DNA of 64,000 nucleotides from Terrimonas ferruginea DSM 30193 (GTDB lineage: Bacteria > Bacteroidota > Bacteroidia > Chitinophagales > Chitinophagaceae). Positions within the stretch are counted from its first letter, which is position 1. Each line of letters starts with the position of its first letter. The notes below the pieces were generated by a model that did no database searches, had not been told where the DNA came from, and was given only the letters and a program-made list of their open reading frames with translations. The position numbers and the translations under genes were made by a program. This document shows, piece after piece, positions 34,481 to 42,795 of this stretch. Location: the NCBI RefSeq assembly GCF_000425585.1, contig NZ_AUDS01000022.1:1-64000 (forward strand). Direction: 5' to 3'.

Positions 34481-35642
34481 TGTCCTTTGGCTTTTGTTTT
34501 ACCGTGATGGCTTTTTTTACCAGCTTGCTGCCAAACCGGTCCTTGATATCATCCACGGCTTTGTAAAGGTTCAGCTTTTCCTGGCTGTTGTTGAACAGGT
34601 CCATTTGCATGGTAAAAGGAATAAGCTGGCTGAATCGTACACCGAGCAATCGCACCGGACGTCCTTTCTGGTAATGCTTCGCAAAAATATCTTTGGCCTT
34701 GGCGATCAGCCGGTCGTCGAGCGAAGAATAGTCGATCGCTTCCTGCCTGCTGGTGGTTTCAAAATCGGAATAGCGGATCTTAATGGTAATGCAGCCGGTA
34801 AGCTTTTCGTCCTGCCGGAGGTCATAGGCCGTTTTTTCCGTCAGGCGGACTATTTCACTGAAAAGAAAATCGGCGTTGGTCTGGTTGTCGTGAAAAGTGT
34901 TTTCATGCGACATGCTTTTTTGTTCCCAATCCGTTTCAATGGTGGTGCTGCCGATACCTTGTGATTTGCGCCACAGGCTTTCGCCCCATTTTCCAAAATA
35001 TTTTTCCATCACTTCCTGCGAAGTGCGCGCCACATCGCCGAGTGTGTAGAGGCCGAAATTTTTCAGTTGTTGTTCGCCCTGCTTCCCCACGCCGTTTACT
35101 TTTTCGATTCCCATTGGCCAGAGAAAATCTTTTTCCCGTCCGTTGGGTACTTCGAGAAAGCCGTTGGGCTTGGCTTCGTTGGTCGCCATTTTGGCGATGA
35201 ATTTGGCTGAAGCGAGCCCGCAGGAAATGGGCAACCCGGTTTCACGGATAATGGATTCGCGCAACTCGCGCGTATATTGGCTTACGCCGAAAAATTTGTC
35301 CATGCCGGTGAGATCGCAATAAAATTCGTCGATGGAAGCTTTTTCGAACAGTGGTACTTTGGAAGCGATGATTTCGGTAACGATGCGCGAGTATTTACTG
35401 TATTCGCTTCCCGATCCGCGGATAACGATGGCTTGCGGGCACAGGCGCATGGCGGTTTTCATCGGCATGGCGGAATGCACGCCGAATTTCCGGGCCTCAT
35501 AACTGCAGGTAGACACCACGCCCCGTTCCGCAGATCCGCCGACAATCACAGGTTTTCCTTTCAGCGAAGGATCGAGCAGGATCTCCACCGACACGAAAAA
35601 CGAGTCGAGGTCGAAATGAACGATATGGTGGGGGGAGATCAT
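34473..35642 (-). CDS. dinB: DNA polymerase IV (Y-family)
   Basis: 389 aa from the ATG at 35642; the longer frame runs into a repeat array. It is a translesion polymerase. The catalytic carboxylates are in HFDLDSFFVSVE (first Asp) and KASIDEFYCDLTG (Asp-Glu). The fingers/palm block YEARKFGVHSAMPMKTAM and helix-hairpin-helix region GIEKVNGVGKQGEQQLKNFG follow, then the little-finger domain. The C-terminus EKLNLYKAVDDIKDRFGSK is typical, but no canonical beta-clamp motif is obvious at the extreme end. Confidence 0.93.
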   Translation of the reverse strand: MISPHHIVHFDLDSFFVSVEILLDPSLKGKPVIVGGSAERGVVSTCSYEARKFGVHSAMPMKTAMRLCPQAIVIRGSGSEYSKYSRIVTEIIASKVPLFEKASIDEFYCDLTGMDKFFGVSQYTRELRESIIRETGLPISCGLASAKFIAKMATNEAKPNGFLEVPNGREKDFLWPMGIEKVNGVGKQGEQQLKNFGLYTLGDVARTSQEVMEKYFGKWGESLWRKSQGIGSTTIETDWEQKSMSHENTFHDNQTNADFLFSEIVRLTEKTAYDLRQDEKLTGCITIKIRYSDFETTSRQEAIDYSSLDDRLIAKAKDIFAKHYQKGRPVRLLGVRFSQLIPFTMQMDLFNNSQEKLNLYKAVDDIKDRFGSKLVKKAITVKQKPKDTK

Positions 35643-35661
35643 TTTACAAAGGTAAAATGAT

Positions 35662-35777
35662 CTGATTTGACAATTTGAAAATTTGGTAATTTGATGAAGA
35701 TCAAAGCTTTCAAATCTCAATCCGAAGCATCGGGAATCAAATTTTCAAATCATCAAATTTTCAAATTATCTTCCCTC
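35662..35777. repeat. Inverted TTTGAAAATTTG arrays between dinB and next gene
   Basis: The left arm contains TTTGACAATTTGAAAATTTGG; the right arm contains CAAATTTTCAAATC, ATCAAATTTTC and AAATTATC. Inside is a short hairpin TCCGA-AGCA-TCGGGA (35721-35735). The arms are complementary over about 30 nt. It separates two divergent genes and may carry their promoters. Confidence 0.8.
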
Positions 35778-36254
35778 ATGAACTTCGAATGGCTCAAAAG
35801 CGGTATAGGTCCGCTGAAAGACCTGCTGTCTTATCTCGGACAGGAAAGCAAGACGAACGATGTGGTCAAACGTCAGTTGCTGCGTGAACTGCGCAACAAC
35901 CTCAACATCTTTCAGAACGCTTTCCTGAACGCCGTATCCCCGGATGTGGTGATCGATATGTTGAGCAATCAGGCAATCACCGATGCCATCAAAGCTAATT
36001 TTAAATTCCGCAAACTCAGGGCCGGCACCATCGAGCCCTATCATATTTTCGACGACCGCAACAAACGCTACATCGGCTGGGATGCCGCCAGGCTGACGGA
36101 CAAGATCGATGAGAAGATCGAAGAGCTGAAAAATATCAAGAAGATGAACAATAACAGCACGGTCAATATCCGGAATAATACACAACTGAAGCTCAGTAAT
36201 CTTTTTTATCGCATGAAACTGCTCGCAGACTTTATCCGTTCCGATGTCAAATAA
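35778..36254 (+). CDS. Helical hypothetical protein
   Basis: 158 aa from the ATG at 35778; the upstream extension is repeat DNA. No signal peptide or membrane segment. It is predicted mostly helical, with a charged stretch DKIDEKIEELKNIKKMNNN that could form a coiled coil. Family not recognised. It overlaps the downstream Crp/Fnr gene by 11 nt, so both are co-translated. Confidence 0.65.
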   Translation: MNFEWLKSGIGPLKDLLSYLGQESKTNDVVKRQLLRELRNNLNIFQNAFLNAVSPDVVIDMLSNQAITDAIKANFKFRKLRAGTIEPYHIFDDRNKRYIGWDAARLTDKIDEKIEELKNIKKMNNNSTVNIRNNTQLKLSNLFYRMKLLADFIRSDVK

Positions 36255-36843
36255 TATTTCACCCGATCATCTCGAGCCGGTGAGGCAACTCGCGCGTCCT
36301 GTATTACCGGATAATAGTCCGGAAATGGCAGCCTTGCTTGCCATCTGGCAGCCCTGCGACTGTAAGCGGAAAACGGTATTAACCGCTGCGGGAGAAACGG
36401 AACGGCATATTTATGTGGTGCTTGAAGGTATTCAACGCGCGTTTTACCTGAGCGAAACTGGCAGGGAAGCGACGATCGTATTTACCTATCCTTATTCTTT
36501 CTCCGGGGTAGCCGATTCTTTTCTTACCCAAACGCCATCGACGGTTTTTTTTGAAACACTTACGGCGAGTAAATTCCTGCGTGCCGGTTATGCGCAGTTG
36601 GAAGAACTGCAGCAACGGTTTCCCCTGATACGTCAATGGGTATTGACGCTTACTGCTCACGCATTGAAAGGCGCTTTGCAGCGGCAGGCTGAATTGTTGT
36701 GTTACAGTGCCGAAGAAAAATTCCGCATCCTGCTCAACAGGAGTCCGCACTTGCTGCAATTGATCCCGCACAAATACATTGCGTCCTATCTCGGACTCGA
36801 TCCTGCCACTTTCAGCAAACTGCTGGGAAGTATCCGCCTTTGA
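36244..36843 (+). CDS. Crp/Fnr-family transcriptional regulator
   Basis: 199 aa. An N-terminal cyclic-nucleotide-binding-type beta roll (about 25-120: RHIYVVLEGIQRAFYLSETG, EATIVFTYPYSFSGVADSFL) is followed by a dimerisation helix. The DNA-binding domain is reduced, ending at HKYIASYLGLDPATFSKLLG. There is no cysteine set for an Fe-S cluster, and the cAMP-binding residues are not conserved. The DinB-fold gene follows after 59 nt, a pairing suggestive of a small stress-response unit. Confidence 0.88.
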   Translation: MSNNISPDHLEPVRQLARPVLPDNSPEMAALLAIWQPCDCKRKTVLTAAGETERHIYVVLEGIQRAFYLSETGREATIVFTYPYSFSGVADSFLTQTPSTVFFETLTASKFLRAGYAQLEELQQRFPLIRQWVLTLTAHALKGALQRQAELLCYSAEEKFRILLNRSPHLLQLIPHKYIASYLGLDPATFSKLLGSIRL

Positions 36844-36902
36844 TAAAATCTTTGCCTGGCCCAAGATTTCCGGAAAAAGGTTGCCGGAGTTTTGTGTAAA
36901 AA

Positions 36903-37469
36903 ATGAAAGCAATGGAATCCGCTGTGCTGATTGATGAACTGCAGGCGCAGGTACGACGCATAATCGCCACAGCCACGACGTTAAAACAATTGTTGCCCGT
37001 TGACCTGGATAAAGCTCCGGCGCCGGGAGCCTGGTCGGTGGCGCAGATACTGGCTCATTTGAATTTTTATGGTGACTATTATCTCCCGGCTTTGGAAAAA
37101 GCACTGGCGCAGGCACCACCGGCTAAGAAGTATTTTAAACCGGGATGGCTGGGCAACTATTTTACCAAACTGATCAGTCCCAACGCAGCGGGAGAGGTGC
37201 GCGGAAAAATGAAATCACCCGCGCAGGCGCGACCATCTTCTTTTGTAAAAGCGGTTGATACCTTACCCGTATTTATCGGTCAGCAACAATGGCTGCTGGA
37301 GTTGTTGGAAGAAGCAAGAACAAAAGACCTGGGCAGTGTGCGCGTGCCCATATCGATTGCGAAAATGATACGCCTGAAAGCCGGCGATACCTTCCGTTTC
37401 CTGATCGGTCATCAGCAACGGCATCTGTTACAGCTGACGCGAACCCTGCACCAGTTACAGTTGAATTAA
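36903..37469 (+). CDS. DinB-fold (DUF664/YfiT-like) putative metalloenzyme
   Basis: 188 aa four-helix-bundle protein. WSVAQILAHLNFYGDYYLPA carries the first His and IGHQQRHLLQL the last two of the usual metal-binding His triad. Members include thiol-dependent transferases such as bacillithiol S-transferase, but most have no assigned substrate. It shares direction with the Crp/Fnr gene upstream and lies 21 nt before the acyltransferase-like membrane gene. It is unrelated to the DNA polymerase also called DinB. Confidence 0.85.
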   Translation: MKAMESAVLIDELQAQVRRIIATATTLKQLLPVDLDKAPAPGAWSVAQILAHLNFYGDYYLPALEKALAQAPPAKKYFKPGWLGNYFTKLISPNAAGEVRGKMKSPAQARPSSFVKAVDTLPVFIGQQQWLLELLEEARTKDLGSVRVPISIAKMIRLKAGDTFRFLIGHQQRHLLQLTRTLHQLQLN

Positions 37470-37490
37470 AAAACGGTTGTATATTCCGGT

Positions 37491-38678
37491 ATGCAACCAA
37501 ACCTTACCGCCGGCAAACGTATTGTGGCCATCGACATACTACGCGGTGCCGTTATGATCATCATGGCGCTCGACCATGTACGTGACTTTTTTCATATAGG
37601 CGCATTCCAGGGCGATCCGCTCAATCTGTCTGCTACCACAACGGGTTTGTTTTTCACCCGATGGATCACGCATTTCTGCGCCCCGGTATTTGTGTTTTTG
37701 TCGGGCATGTCGGCCTTCATTAGCGGGCAAAGAAAATCCAAAGCAGAGCTGAGTTTGTTTCTTATCAAACGGGGAGCATGGCTGGTCGTTGTGGAGTTGG
37801 TGATTATTTCGTTTGCACTGAGTTTTGATCCCTTGTATCATTTCTTCCTGCTCCAGGTAATCTGGGCCATCGGGTGGAGTATGATTGTACTCGGGCTGTT
37901 GCTGCGGTTGGGCTATAAAACTGTTTTGATAACGGGTATCGTATTGGTGGCGGCACACAATCTGACAGATCGGTATCCGTTGCCGTCTGAAGGAGTTCCC
38001 GGTATTCTTTCGCAACTGTTTTTAACAACGGGTGGTATAGTATATCCGGTAGGGGAAAGGATCATTGTGGCGGCCTATGCCATCCTTCCCTGGACGGGAG
38101 TGCTATTGCTGGGCTACGCGGCTGGTGCGTTGTATAAGCAAAATGTGGAAGAGGCTAAGCGTCGCCGCTGGCTGCTTGGTGCAGGTACAGGCTTAATCAT
38201 ATTCTTTATCATTCTCCGCTGGAGCAATTGGTATGGAGATCCCCGGCCGTGGTCGGAGCAAGAGCGTGAGGGGTTTACTCTTCTGTCTTTCATCAATACG
38301 GCCAAATATCCGCCATCGCTGTTGTATGTGTGCATGACGATAGGCCCGGCGCTGATATTATTGACCCTGATGGAAAATGCGAAAGGTGCAATAGCCAGGA
38401 TCATGATGGTGTATGGTAAAGTGCCTTTCTTCTATTACGTGCTTCACTTTTTCCTGATCCATTTGTTGTGTGTGGTGGTATTTTTCGCGCAGGGGTATGG
38501 GGTAGATCAGATCCGTGATCCAGGTTCACCGTTTTTGTTTGTACCGGTTGGTTTCGGGTTTGAGTTGCCGGTAGTCTACCTGGTGTGGGCGCTGGTTGTG
38601 TCGGCCTTGTATGTTCCCTGCCGTTGGTTCGGAAAGTATAAGGCGAAGCATAAGCAGTGGTGGTTGAGCTATGTTTAG
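37491..38678 (+). CDS. Membrane acyltransferase-like protein, heparan-alpha-glucosaminide N-acetyltransferase type (DUF1624)
   Basis: 395 aa with about ten hydrophobic segments. The N-terminus RIVAIDILRGAVMIIMALDH and the following RDFFHIGAF block are the family hallmark, with the conserved Asp-x-x-Arg-Gly and Asp-His. The human homologue acetylates lysosomal heparan sulfate. Bacterial forms probably acylate cell-surface glycans. Substrate unknown here. It probably shares a transcript with the DinB-fold gene. Confidence 0.87.
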   Translation: MQPNLTAGKRIVAIDILRGAVMIIMALDHVRDFFHIGAFQGDPLNLSATTTGLFFTRWITHFCAPVFVFLSGMSAFISGQRKSKAELSLFLIKRGAWLVVVELVIISFALSFDPLYHFFLLQVIWAIGWSMIVLGLLLRLGYKTVLITGIVLVAAHNLTDRYPLPSEGVPGILSQLFLTTGGIVYPVGERIIVAAYAILPWTGVLLLGYAAGALYKQNVEEAKRRRWLLGAGTGLIIFFIILRWSNWYGDPRPWSEQEREGFTLLSFINTAKYPPSLLYVCMTIGPALILLTLMENAKGAIARIMMVYGKVPFFYYVLHFFLIHLLCVVVFFAQGYGVDQIRDPGSPFLFVPVGFGFELPVVYLVWALVVSALYVPCRWFGKYKAKHKQWWLSYV

Positions 38679-38687
38679 GGAAGGTAT

Positions 38688-38735
38688 AGGGTATAAGGCG
38701 TAAGGTGTAAGGTAGAAGGTGTAGGGTTGTAAGTT
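38688..38735. repeat. GGTGTAAGG array
   Basis: GGTATAGGGTATAAGGCG, TAAGGTGTAAGGTAG and AAGGTGTAGGGTTGTAAG words between the acyltransferase-like gene and the palindrome hit by the IS element. Confidence 0.75.
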
Positions 38736-38749
38736 GTAGGCAACACAGG

Positions 38750-38773
38750 CATGGTTCGTGTATACACGAACCA
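38750..38773. repeat. GTGTATACAC palindrome, copy 3, split by the IS256 element
   Basis: The left 24 bp are here; the final two bases (TG) are at 40069-40070 after the second copy of the target duplication. With the IS removed, the site is a perfect 26-bp palindrome with half-site CATGGTTCGTGTA. Confidence 0.85.
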
Positions 38774-40060
38774 GAGTGTGCTTAAAAAAGTGTGTCAATT
38801 TAAAAACCAGTAAATTGATACATGATGGAAGAGAAAAAACTTGATTTAGATGACTTTATCCGTCAGGCGGGTGAGCAACTGAGGTCGGGTAAGGCCTTGA
38901 CAGGAGCCGATGGTATCTTCACGCCGTTGCTCAAAAAGATTCTGGAAGCCTCTTTAGAAGGAGAACTGGATGAGCATTTAAAGCAAACACGCTCTACGGC
39001 TAAGAACCGTCGTAACGGTCACGCACAGAAAAATGTACAAAGTTCTTTGGGAGGGTTTGACATTTTTTCGCCCCGCGACCGCAATGCGACCTTTGATCCG
39101 CAGACCATTGCCAAGCGTAAGCGGGTGATCAGTGAGGATATCGATAAGAAGATATTGGGTTTGTATGGCCTTGGATTGTCTTACGCTGATATCCAGCAAC
39201 ACCTCAGGGATATTTATGATTTTGAGATTTCTGATGGAACGATCACGGCGATAACCGACCGGATCATCCCGGAGATTAAAGAATGGCAGAACCGGCCTTT
39301 AGAGAGCGTTTATCCGGTGATCTGGCTGGATGCTATTCATTTTAAAGTTCGCCAGGATGGTGTGGTTAAAAGCAAAGCCATTTATTCTATACTGGCCGTG
39401 ACAGTGGAAGGTCAAAAAGAGGTAATAGGGCTTTATTTTGGCGATAACGAAGCCAGTTCTTTCTGGAGAGGTGTTCTCAATGACCTGAAGATGCGTGGCG
39501 TAAAAGATGTCTGCATTGCCTGTATAGACAACCTTAAAGGCTTTGCACCGGCCATAGAAGATGCCTATCCTGCTGCTGAAGTTCAGCTATGTCTTGTTCA
39601 CCAGATGCGCAACTCCATGAAGTATATCACTTACAAAGATCTCAGGGCTTGCGTAAAGGATCTGAAGCAAGTGTACCAGGCCAACAATGAAGAAATGGGA
39701 CTTCTCCATCTGCAGCAAGCTGAGCAAACCTGGGGCAAAAAATATCCGGCTGTTTTCAAAAGCTGGCGGGAGAACTGGGATCGGTTGGCCGGTTTTTTTA
39801 ATTATCCAAGTGCTGTCAGGCGGATCATTTACACGACCAACCCCATCGAAAGTTATCACCGGATGGTACGGAAGGTCACCAAAACAAAAGGCGCCTTCAG
39901 CTCGGAAGACGCCATTGTTAAGCAGATTTATTTAGCTACCATCAATGCCAATACTAAATGGCAGGGGCAAATGTTCGGATGGAAGGCTGTAAGGCAAGAA
40001 CTTGATACTTACTTTAAAGACCGATTTAATGTCAAATGACACACTTAACTAAGCAGACCC
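38774..40060 (+). mobile_element. Complete IS256-family insertion sequence, 1287 bp
   Basis: Terminal inverted repeats: left GAGTGTGCTTAAAAAAGTGT, right (reverse complement) GGGTCTGCTTAGTTAAGTGT, both continuing GTCA, with 19 of 24 positions identical. It is flanked by an 8-bp direct repeat ACGAACCA (38766-38773 and 40061-40068); a ninth shared base C makes the exact boundary ambiguous by one. It encodes one intact transposase. The precise ends and intact gene suggest a relatively recent, possibly active copy. Confidence 0.93.
38822..40039 (+). CDS. IS256-family transposase
   Basis: 405 aa. DDE catalytic residues are the Asp in PVIWLDAIHFKVRQDG, the Asp in CIACIDNLKGF and the Glu in YTTNPIESYHRMVRK, the last being part of the IS256/MULE signature. 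The N-terminal region includes the typical SLEGELDEHLKQTR and RRNGHAQKNVQSSLG. The coding frame is complete; ATG codons at 38822 and 38825 are both possible. The gene occupies nearly the whole element. Confidence 0.97.
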   Translation: MMEEKKLDLDDFIRQAGEQLRSGKALTGADGIFTPLLKKILEASLEGELDEHLKQTRSTAKNRRNGHAQKNVQSSLGGFDIFSPRDRNATFDPQTIAKRKRVISEDIDKKILGLYGLGLSYADIQQHLRDIYDFEISDGTITAITDRIIPEIKEWQNRPLESVYPVIWLDAIHFKVRQDGVVKSKAIYSILAVTVEGQKEVIGLYFGDNEASSFWRGVLNDLKMRGVKDVCIACIDNLKGFAPAIEDAYPAAEVQLCLVHQMRNSMKYITYKDLRACVKDLKQVYQANNEEMGLLHLQQAEQTWGKKYPAVFKSWRENWDRLAGFFNYPSAVRRIIYTTNPIESYHRMVRKVTKTKGAFSSEDAIVKQIYLATINANTKWQGQMFGWKAVRQELDTYFKDRFNVK

Positions 40061-40107
40061 ACGAACCATGGTATTGGGACGAACCGGTGCTGAGCGCACC
40101 ACGGCTC

Positions 40108-40141
40108 TTTCATTCACGACGATTGACCATTCACGATTGAC
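40108..40141. repeat. ATTCACGATTGACC array
   Basis: CATTCACGACGATTGACC followed by ATTCACGATTGACTC, ending directly at the rimM stop region. It is the inverted form of the array at 11338-11397. Confidence 0.75.
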
Positions 40142-40657
40142 TCATCCGAGATAAATCTCCAGTAGGCCGTCCGGTAATTCAACCAGCACTTCTTTCTTGC
40201 GGTGGTTGATGGACTGAAGAGTTTCTTCATGCAGGGGAATGAGTACTTCTTTGCCTTTGACCTCTATGCGGCAAAGCAGTTGATGCGGTTGTTCAATTAC
40301 TTCCAGTATTTCTCCGAGCGGGCCGTTATGCTGTGTGATGGTATAGCCGAGCAGGTTGGCGGGTGCTGACTTGGCGGCGAATTTTTTAAAGTTCTCTTCG
40401 GGCAGCCAGCATTCTTTTTGCGTGAGTTTGATAGCCGCTTCGCGGGAATCGATGGATTCCAGTTTAATATAGATTTCCGTGTCGCTTTTGATACGTGTTT
40501 CTTCGATGAACCACGGAATGAAGGCTTTGTTTTTGTCTTCTGTAAACAAGGCCTCCAGTCCTTTGAGAGAAGTTTTTTGACCGAGTTCATGTTTGCATAC
40601 GAGTTCGCCTTTAAGGCCGTGGGCGGCAACGAGCTTTCCGATTTTTACATAAGCCAT
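40142..40657 (-). CDS. rimM: Ribosome maturation factor RimM
   Basis: 171 aa from the ATG at 40657. It assists 30S assembly by binding S19. The N-terminal domain (VKIGKLVAAHGLKGEL) and the C-terminal PRC-barrel domain (NLLGYTITQHNGPLGEILEV, LIPLHEETLQSINHRKKEVL and VELPDGLLEIY) are both present. It follows rpsP, from which it is separated by a strong hairpin. trmD, the usual next gene, is absent here. Confidence 0.93.
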   Translation of the reverse strand: MAYVKIGKLVAAHGLKGELVCKHELGQKTSLKGLEALFTEDKNKAFIPWFIEETRIKSDTEIYIKLESIDSREAAIKLTQKECWLPEENFKKFAAKSAPANLLGYTITQHNGPLGEILEVIEQPHQLLCRIEVKGKEVLIPLHEETLQSINHRKKEVLVELPDGLLEIYLG

Positions 40658-40691
40658 AGCTGCAAAAATACAAGGTTGGGGGGCAAACAAA

Positions 40692-40715
40692 AAGGCGACA
40701 GTAAACTGTCGCCTT
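40692..40715 (-). terminator. Terminator or attenuator between rpsP and rimM
   Basis: A 10-bp perfect stem AAGGCGACAG/CTGTCGCCTT around TAAA. On the minus strand it is followed by TTTGTTTG. It would end rpsP transcripts or reduce read-through into rimM. Confidence 0.82.
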
Positions 40716-40739
40716 AAGTACTTTCAGGATCCGGAGATA

Positions 40740-41192
40740 TTATCCTTCGCTCCCTGAAGTGTTTTCACCTTCAGTTCTGCGCTCAGGTCTGCGACCTGGC
40801 ATGGGGCGACGGCTTCTCTTGTTGCGATAAGCTTCTTCCTGGCGTTTTTTCATCTGAGCGTCGTGCTCGGCGCTCCATTTGGTAAACTTCTCCATTGCGG
40901 TAGCGTCGTCGAACAATCCCAGACCAACTCCACGGAGCAGGTGCTTGAGATAGAGTACACCCTTAAAGCTGAGGATACGGCGAACAGTATCGGTGGGTTG
41001 AGCACCTTTCTGGAGCCATTCCAGGGCTTTCTGACGATCGAGCTGAATAGTAGCAGGAACAGTCAGTGGGTTGTACGTACCTAATTTCTGGATGAATTTA
41101 CCATCACGCGGAGCGCGTGAATCAGCCACTACGATGAAGTAGAAAGGTCTTTTTTTAGACCCATGGCGTTGCAGTCGGATTTTTGCTGACAT
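40740..41192 (-). CDS. rpsP: 30S ribosomal protein S16
   Basis: 150 aa. The S16 core covers about 1-85 ([39 protein letters not shown]). It is followed by a long charged C-terminal extension rich in Arg, Lys, Glu and Ser ([20 protein letters not shown]), common in Bacteroidota S16 and absent from the 80-90 aa proteobacterial form. Confidence 0.97.
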   Translation of the reverse strand: MSAKIRLQRHGSKKRPFYFIVVADSRAPRDGKFIQKLGTYNPLTVPATIQLDRQKALEWLQKGAQPTDTVRRILSFKGVLYLKHLLRGVGLGLFDDATAMEKFTKWSAEHDAQMKKRQEEAYRNKRSRRPMPGRRPERRTEGENTSGSEG

Positions 41193-41261
41193 TAAATAGA
41201 CATTTAACAGCGTTAAACAATAATTGTTAATTCCGGTCGATACCGGGAGGGCGAAGATAAA

Positions 41262-41362
41262 GCCAATTCGTTAATTTGACAATTTGAAAATTTGAAAATG
41301 AATGTTAAGTTGATTATCTCCCTTAATCGTCAAATCTTTAAATTTTCAAATCTTCAAATTTT
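41262..41362. repeat. Inverted TTTGAAAATTTG arrays downstream of ffh
   Basis: The left arm is TTCGTTAATTTGAC, AATTTGAAAATTTGAAAATG; the right arm is CGTCAAATCTTTAAATTTTC, AAATCTTCAAATTTTC. The middle (AATGTTAAGTTGATTATCTC) is non-repetitive. It lies between the ffh stop and rpsP. Confidence 0.8.
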
Positions 41363-42685
41363 CTATCTCTTCATCCCCATCATCCGGCCGAACATGCCCA
41401 TTTTGTTCATATTCTTCATCATGTCGCGCATTTGCTCGAACTGCTTCATGAAGTTGTTTACTTCTGTGATGCTTTTGCCTGAACCGGAGGCGATCCTTTT
41501 GCGGCGGCTGCCGTCGATGAGATCGGGATCGGCTCTTTCTGCGGGGGTCATGGAGTTGATCATCGCTTCGATGCCTTTGAAGGCATCTTCATTGATATCC
41601 AGGTCTTTGATCTTGCCACCTACGCCGGGAATCATGCCCAACAGGTCCTTCATGTTACCCATTTTCTTGATCTGCTCCAACTGCATTTTAAAGTCGGCAA
41701 AGTCAAATTTATTCTTGCGGATCTTGCCCTCGAGCTTTTTCGCCTGTTCTTCGTCGAATTGCTCCTGGGCTTTCTCTACCAGCGAGGTAATGTCACCCAT
41801 ACCAAGGATCCGCTGCGCCATCCTGTCGGGATAAAACACATCGAGGGTATCCATTTTTTCACCACTGCTGATGAATTTGATGGGTTTGTTAACCGTGTAT
41901 TTGATGGAAAGGGCGGCACCACCACGGGTATCACCGTCCAGCTTGGTCAGTACCACACCGGTAAAGTCGAGGCGGTCGTTGAACGATTTGGCCGTGTTGA
42001 CCGCATCCTGACCGGTCATGCTGTCCACCACGAAAAGGATTTCCTGGGGATTGACCGCGTTGCGGATATTGGCTACTTCGGTCATCATGGCCTCGTCGAT
42101 GGCCAGACGGCCCGCCGTATCGATGATCACTACGTTCTTGTTCTTGCTGCGGGCTTCTTTAACGGCATTTTGCGCAATGGCTACAGCGTCTTTGTTCTCG
42201 GGTTCGAGGTGTACGTCCACGCCGATCTGCTCGCCCAGTACGCGCAATTGTTCCATCGCCGCAGGGCGGTAAATGTCCGCCGCTACCAGCATCGGAGAAA
42301 AGCCTTTGCGGGATTTCAGGTAATTGGCCAGTTTGCCACTGAAAGTGGTTTTACCACTACCCTGGAGACCGGCGATCAGGATCACGGCCGGGTTGCCTTT
42401 GGCATTGAAAACGGCTTCCTGCCCGCCCATGAGGTCGGCCAGTTCGTCCTTCACGATCTTCACCATCAATTGCCCGGGGCTGATGGCATTGATCACCTTT
42501 TCCCCCATCGCTTTGTCTTTGATGCGATCGGTAAATTCTTTGGCGATTTTATAGTTCACGTCCGCATCTACCAGTGCACGACGGATGTCCTTTACGGTAG
42601 CGGCGATATTGAGTTCGGTAATGCGGCTTTGTCCTTTCAGCCCTTTGAAGGCGGACTCTAACTTTTCCGAGAGATTCTGAAACAT
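41363..42685 (-). CDS. ffh: Signal recognition particle protein Ffh
   Basis: 440-aa SRP54 GTPase that delivers nascent membrane proteins to FtsY. The NG domain shows G1 LIAGLQGSGKTTFSGKLANY, DTAGRLAIDEAMM (G3) and TKLDGDTRGGAALS (G4). The methionine-rich M domain is at about 330-440 (MPHNMNKMGMFGRMMGMKR-like ending, FKMQLEQIKKMGNMKDLLGM). Complete. Confidence 0.97.
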   Translation of the reverse strand: MFQNLSEKLESAFKGLKGQSRITELNIAATVKDIRRALVDADVNYKIAKEFTDRIKDKAMGEKVINAISPGQLMVKIVKDELADLMGGQEAVFNAKGNPAVILIAGLQGSGKTTFSGKLANYLKSRKGFSPMLVAADIYRPAAMEQLRVLGEQIGVDVHLEPENKDAVAIAQNAVKEARSKNKNVVIIDTAGRLAIDEAMMTEVANIRNAVNPQEILFVVDSMTGQDAVNTAKSFNDRLDFTGVVLTKLDGDTRGGAALSIKYTVNKPIKFISSGEKMDTLDVFYPDRMAQRILGMGDITSLVEKAQEQFDEEQAKKLEGKIRKNKFDFADFKMQLEQIKKMGNMKDLLGMIPGVGGKIKDLDINEDAFKGIEAMINSMTPAERADPDLIDGSRRKRIASGSGKSITEVNNFMKQFEQMRDMMKNMNKMGMFGRMMGMKR

Positions 42686-42737
42686 AATCGGTTAACGCTT
42701 TCAATCAGTTAATCCGCAGGCAAAGACCGGCGGTTCC

Positions 42738-42759
42738 CTGCGATCGGTAAAGATCGCAG
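42738..42759 (-). terminator. Hairpin downstream of rpoD
   Basis: An 8-bp perfect stem CTGCGATC/GATCGCAG around a 6-nt loop, 36 nt beyond the rpoD stop. There is no U tract after it on the minus strand, so it is a weak terminator at best. Confidence 0.4.
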
Positions 42760-42795
42760 CGGCTGGCAAAGATAAAGATTCGGCCGCGATTAGGC

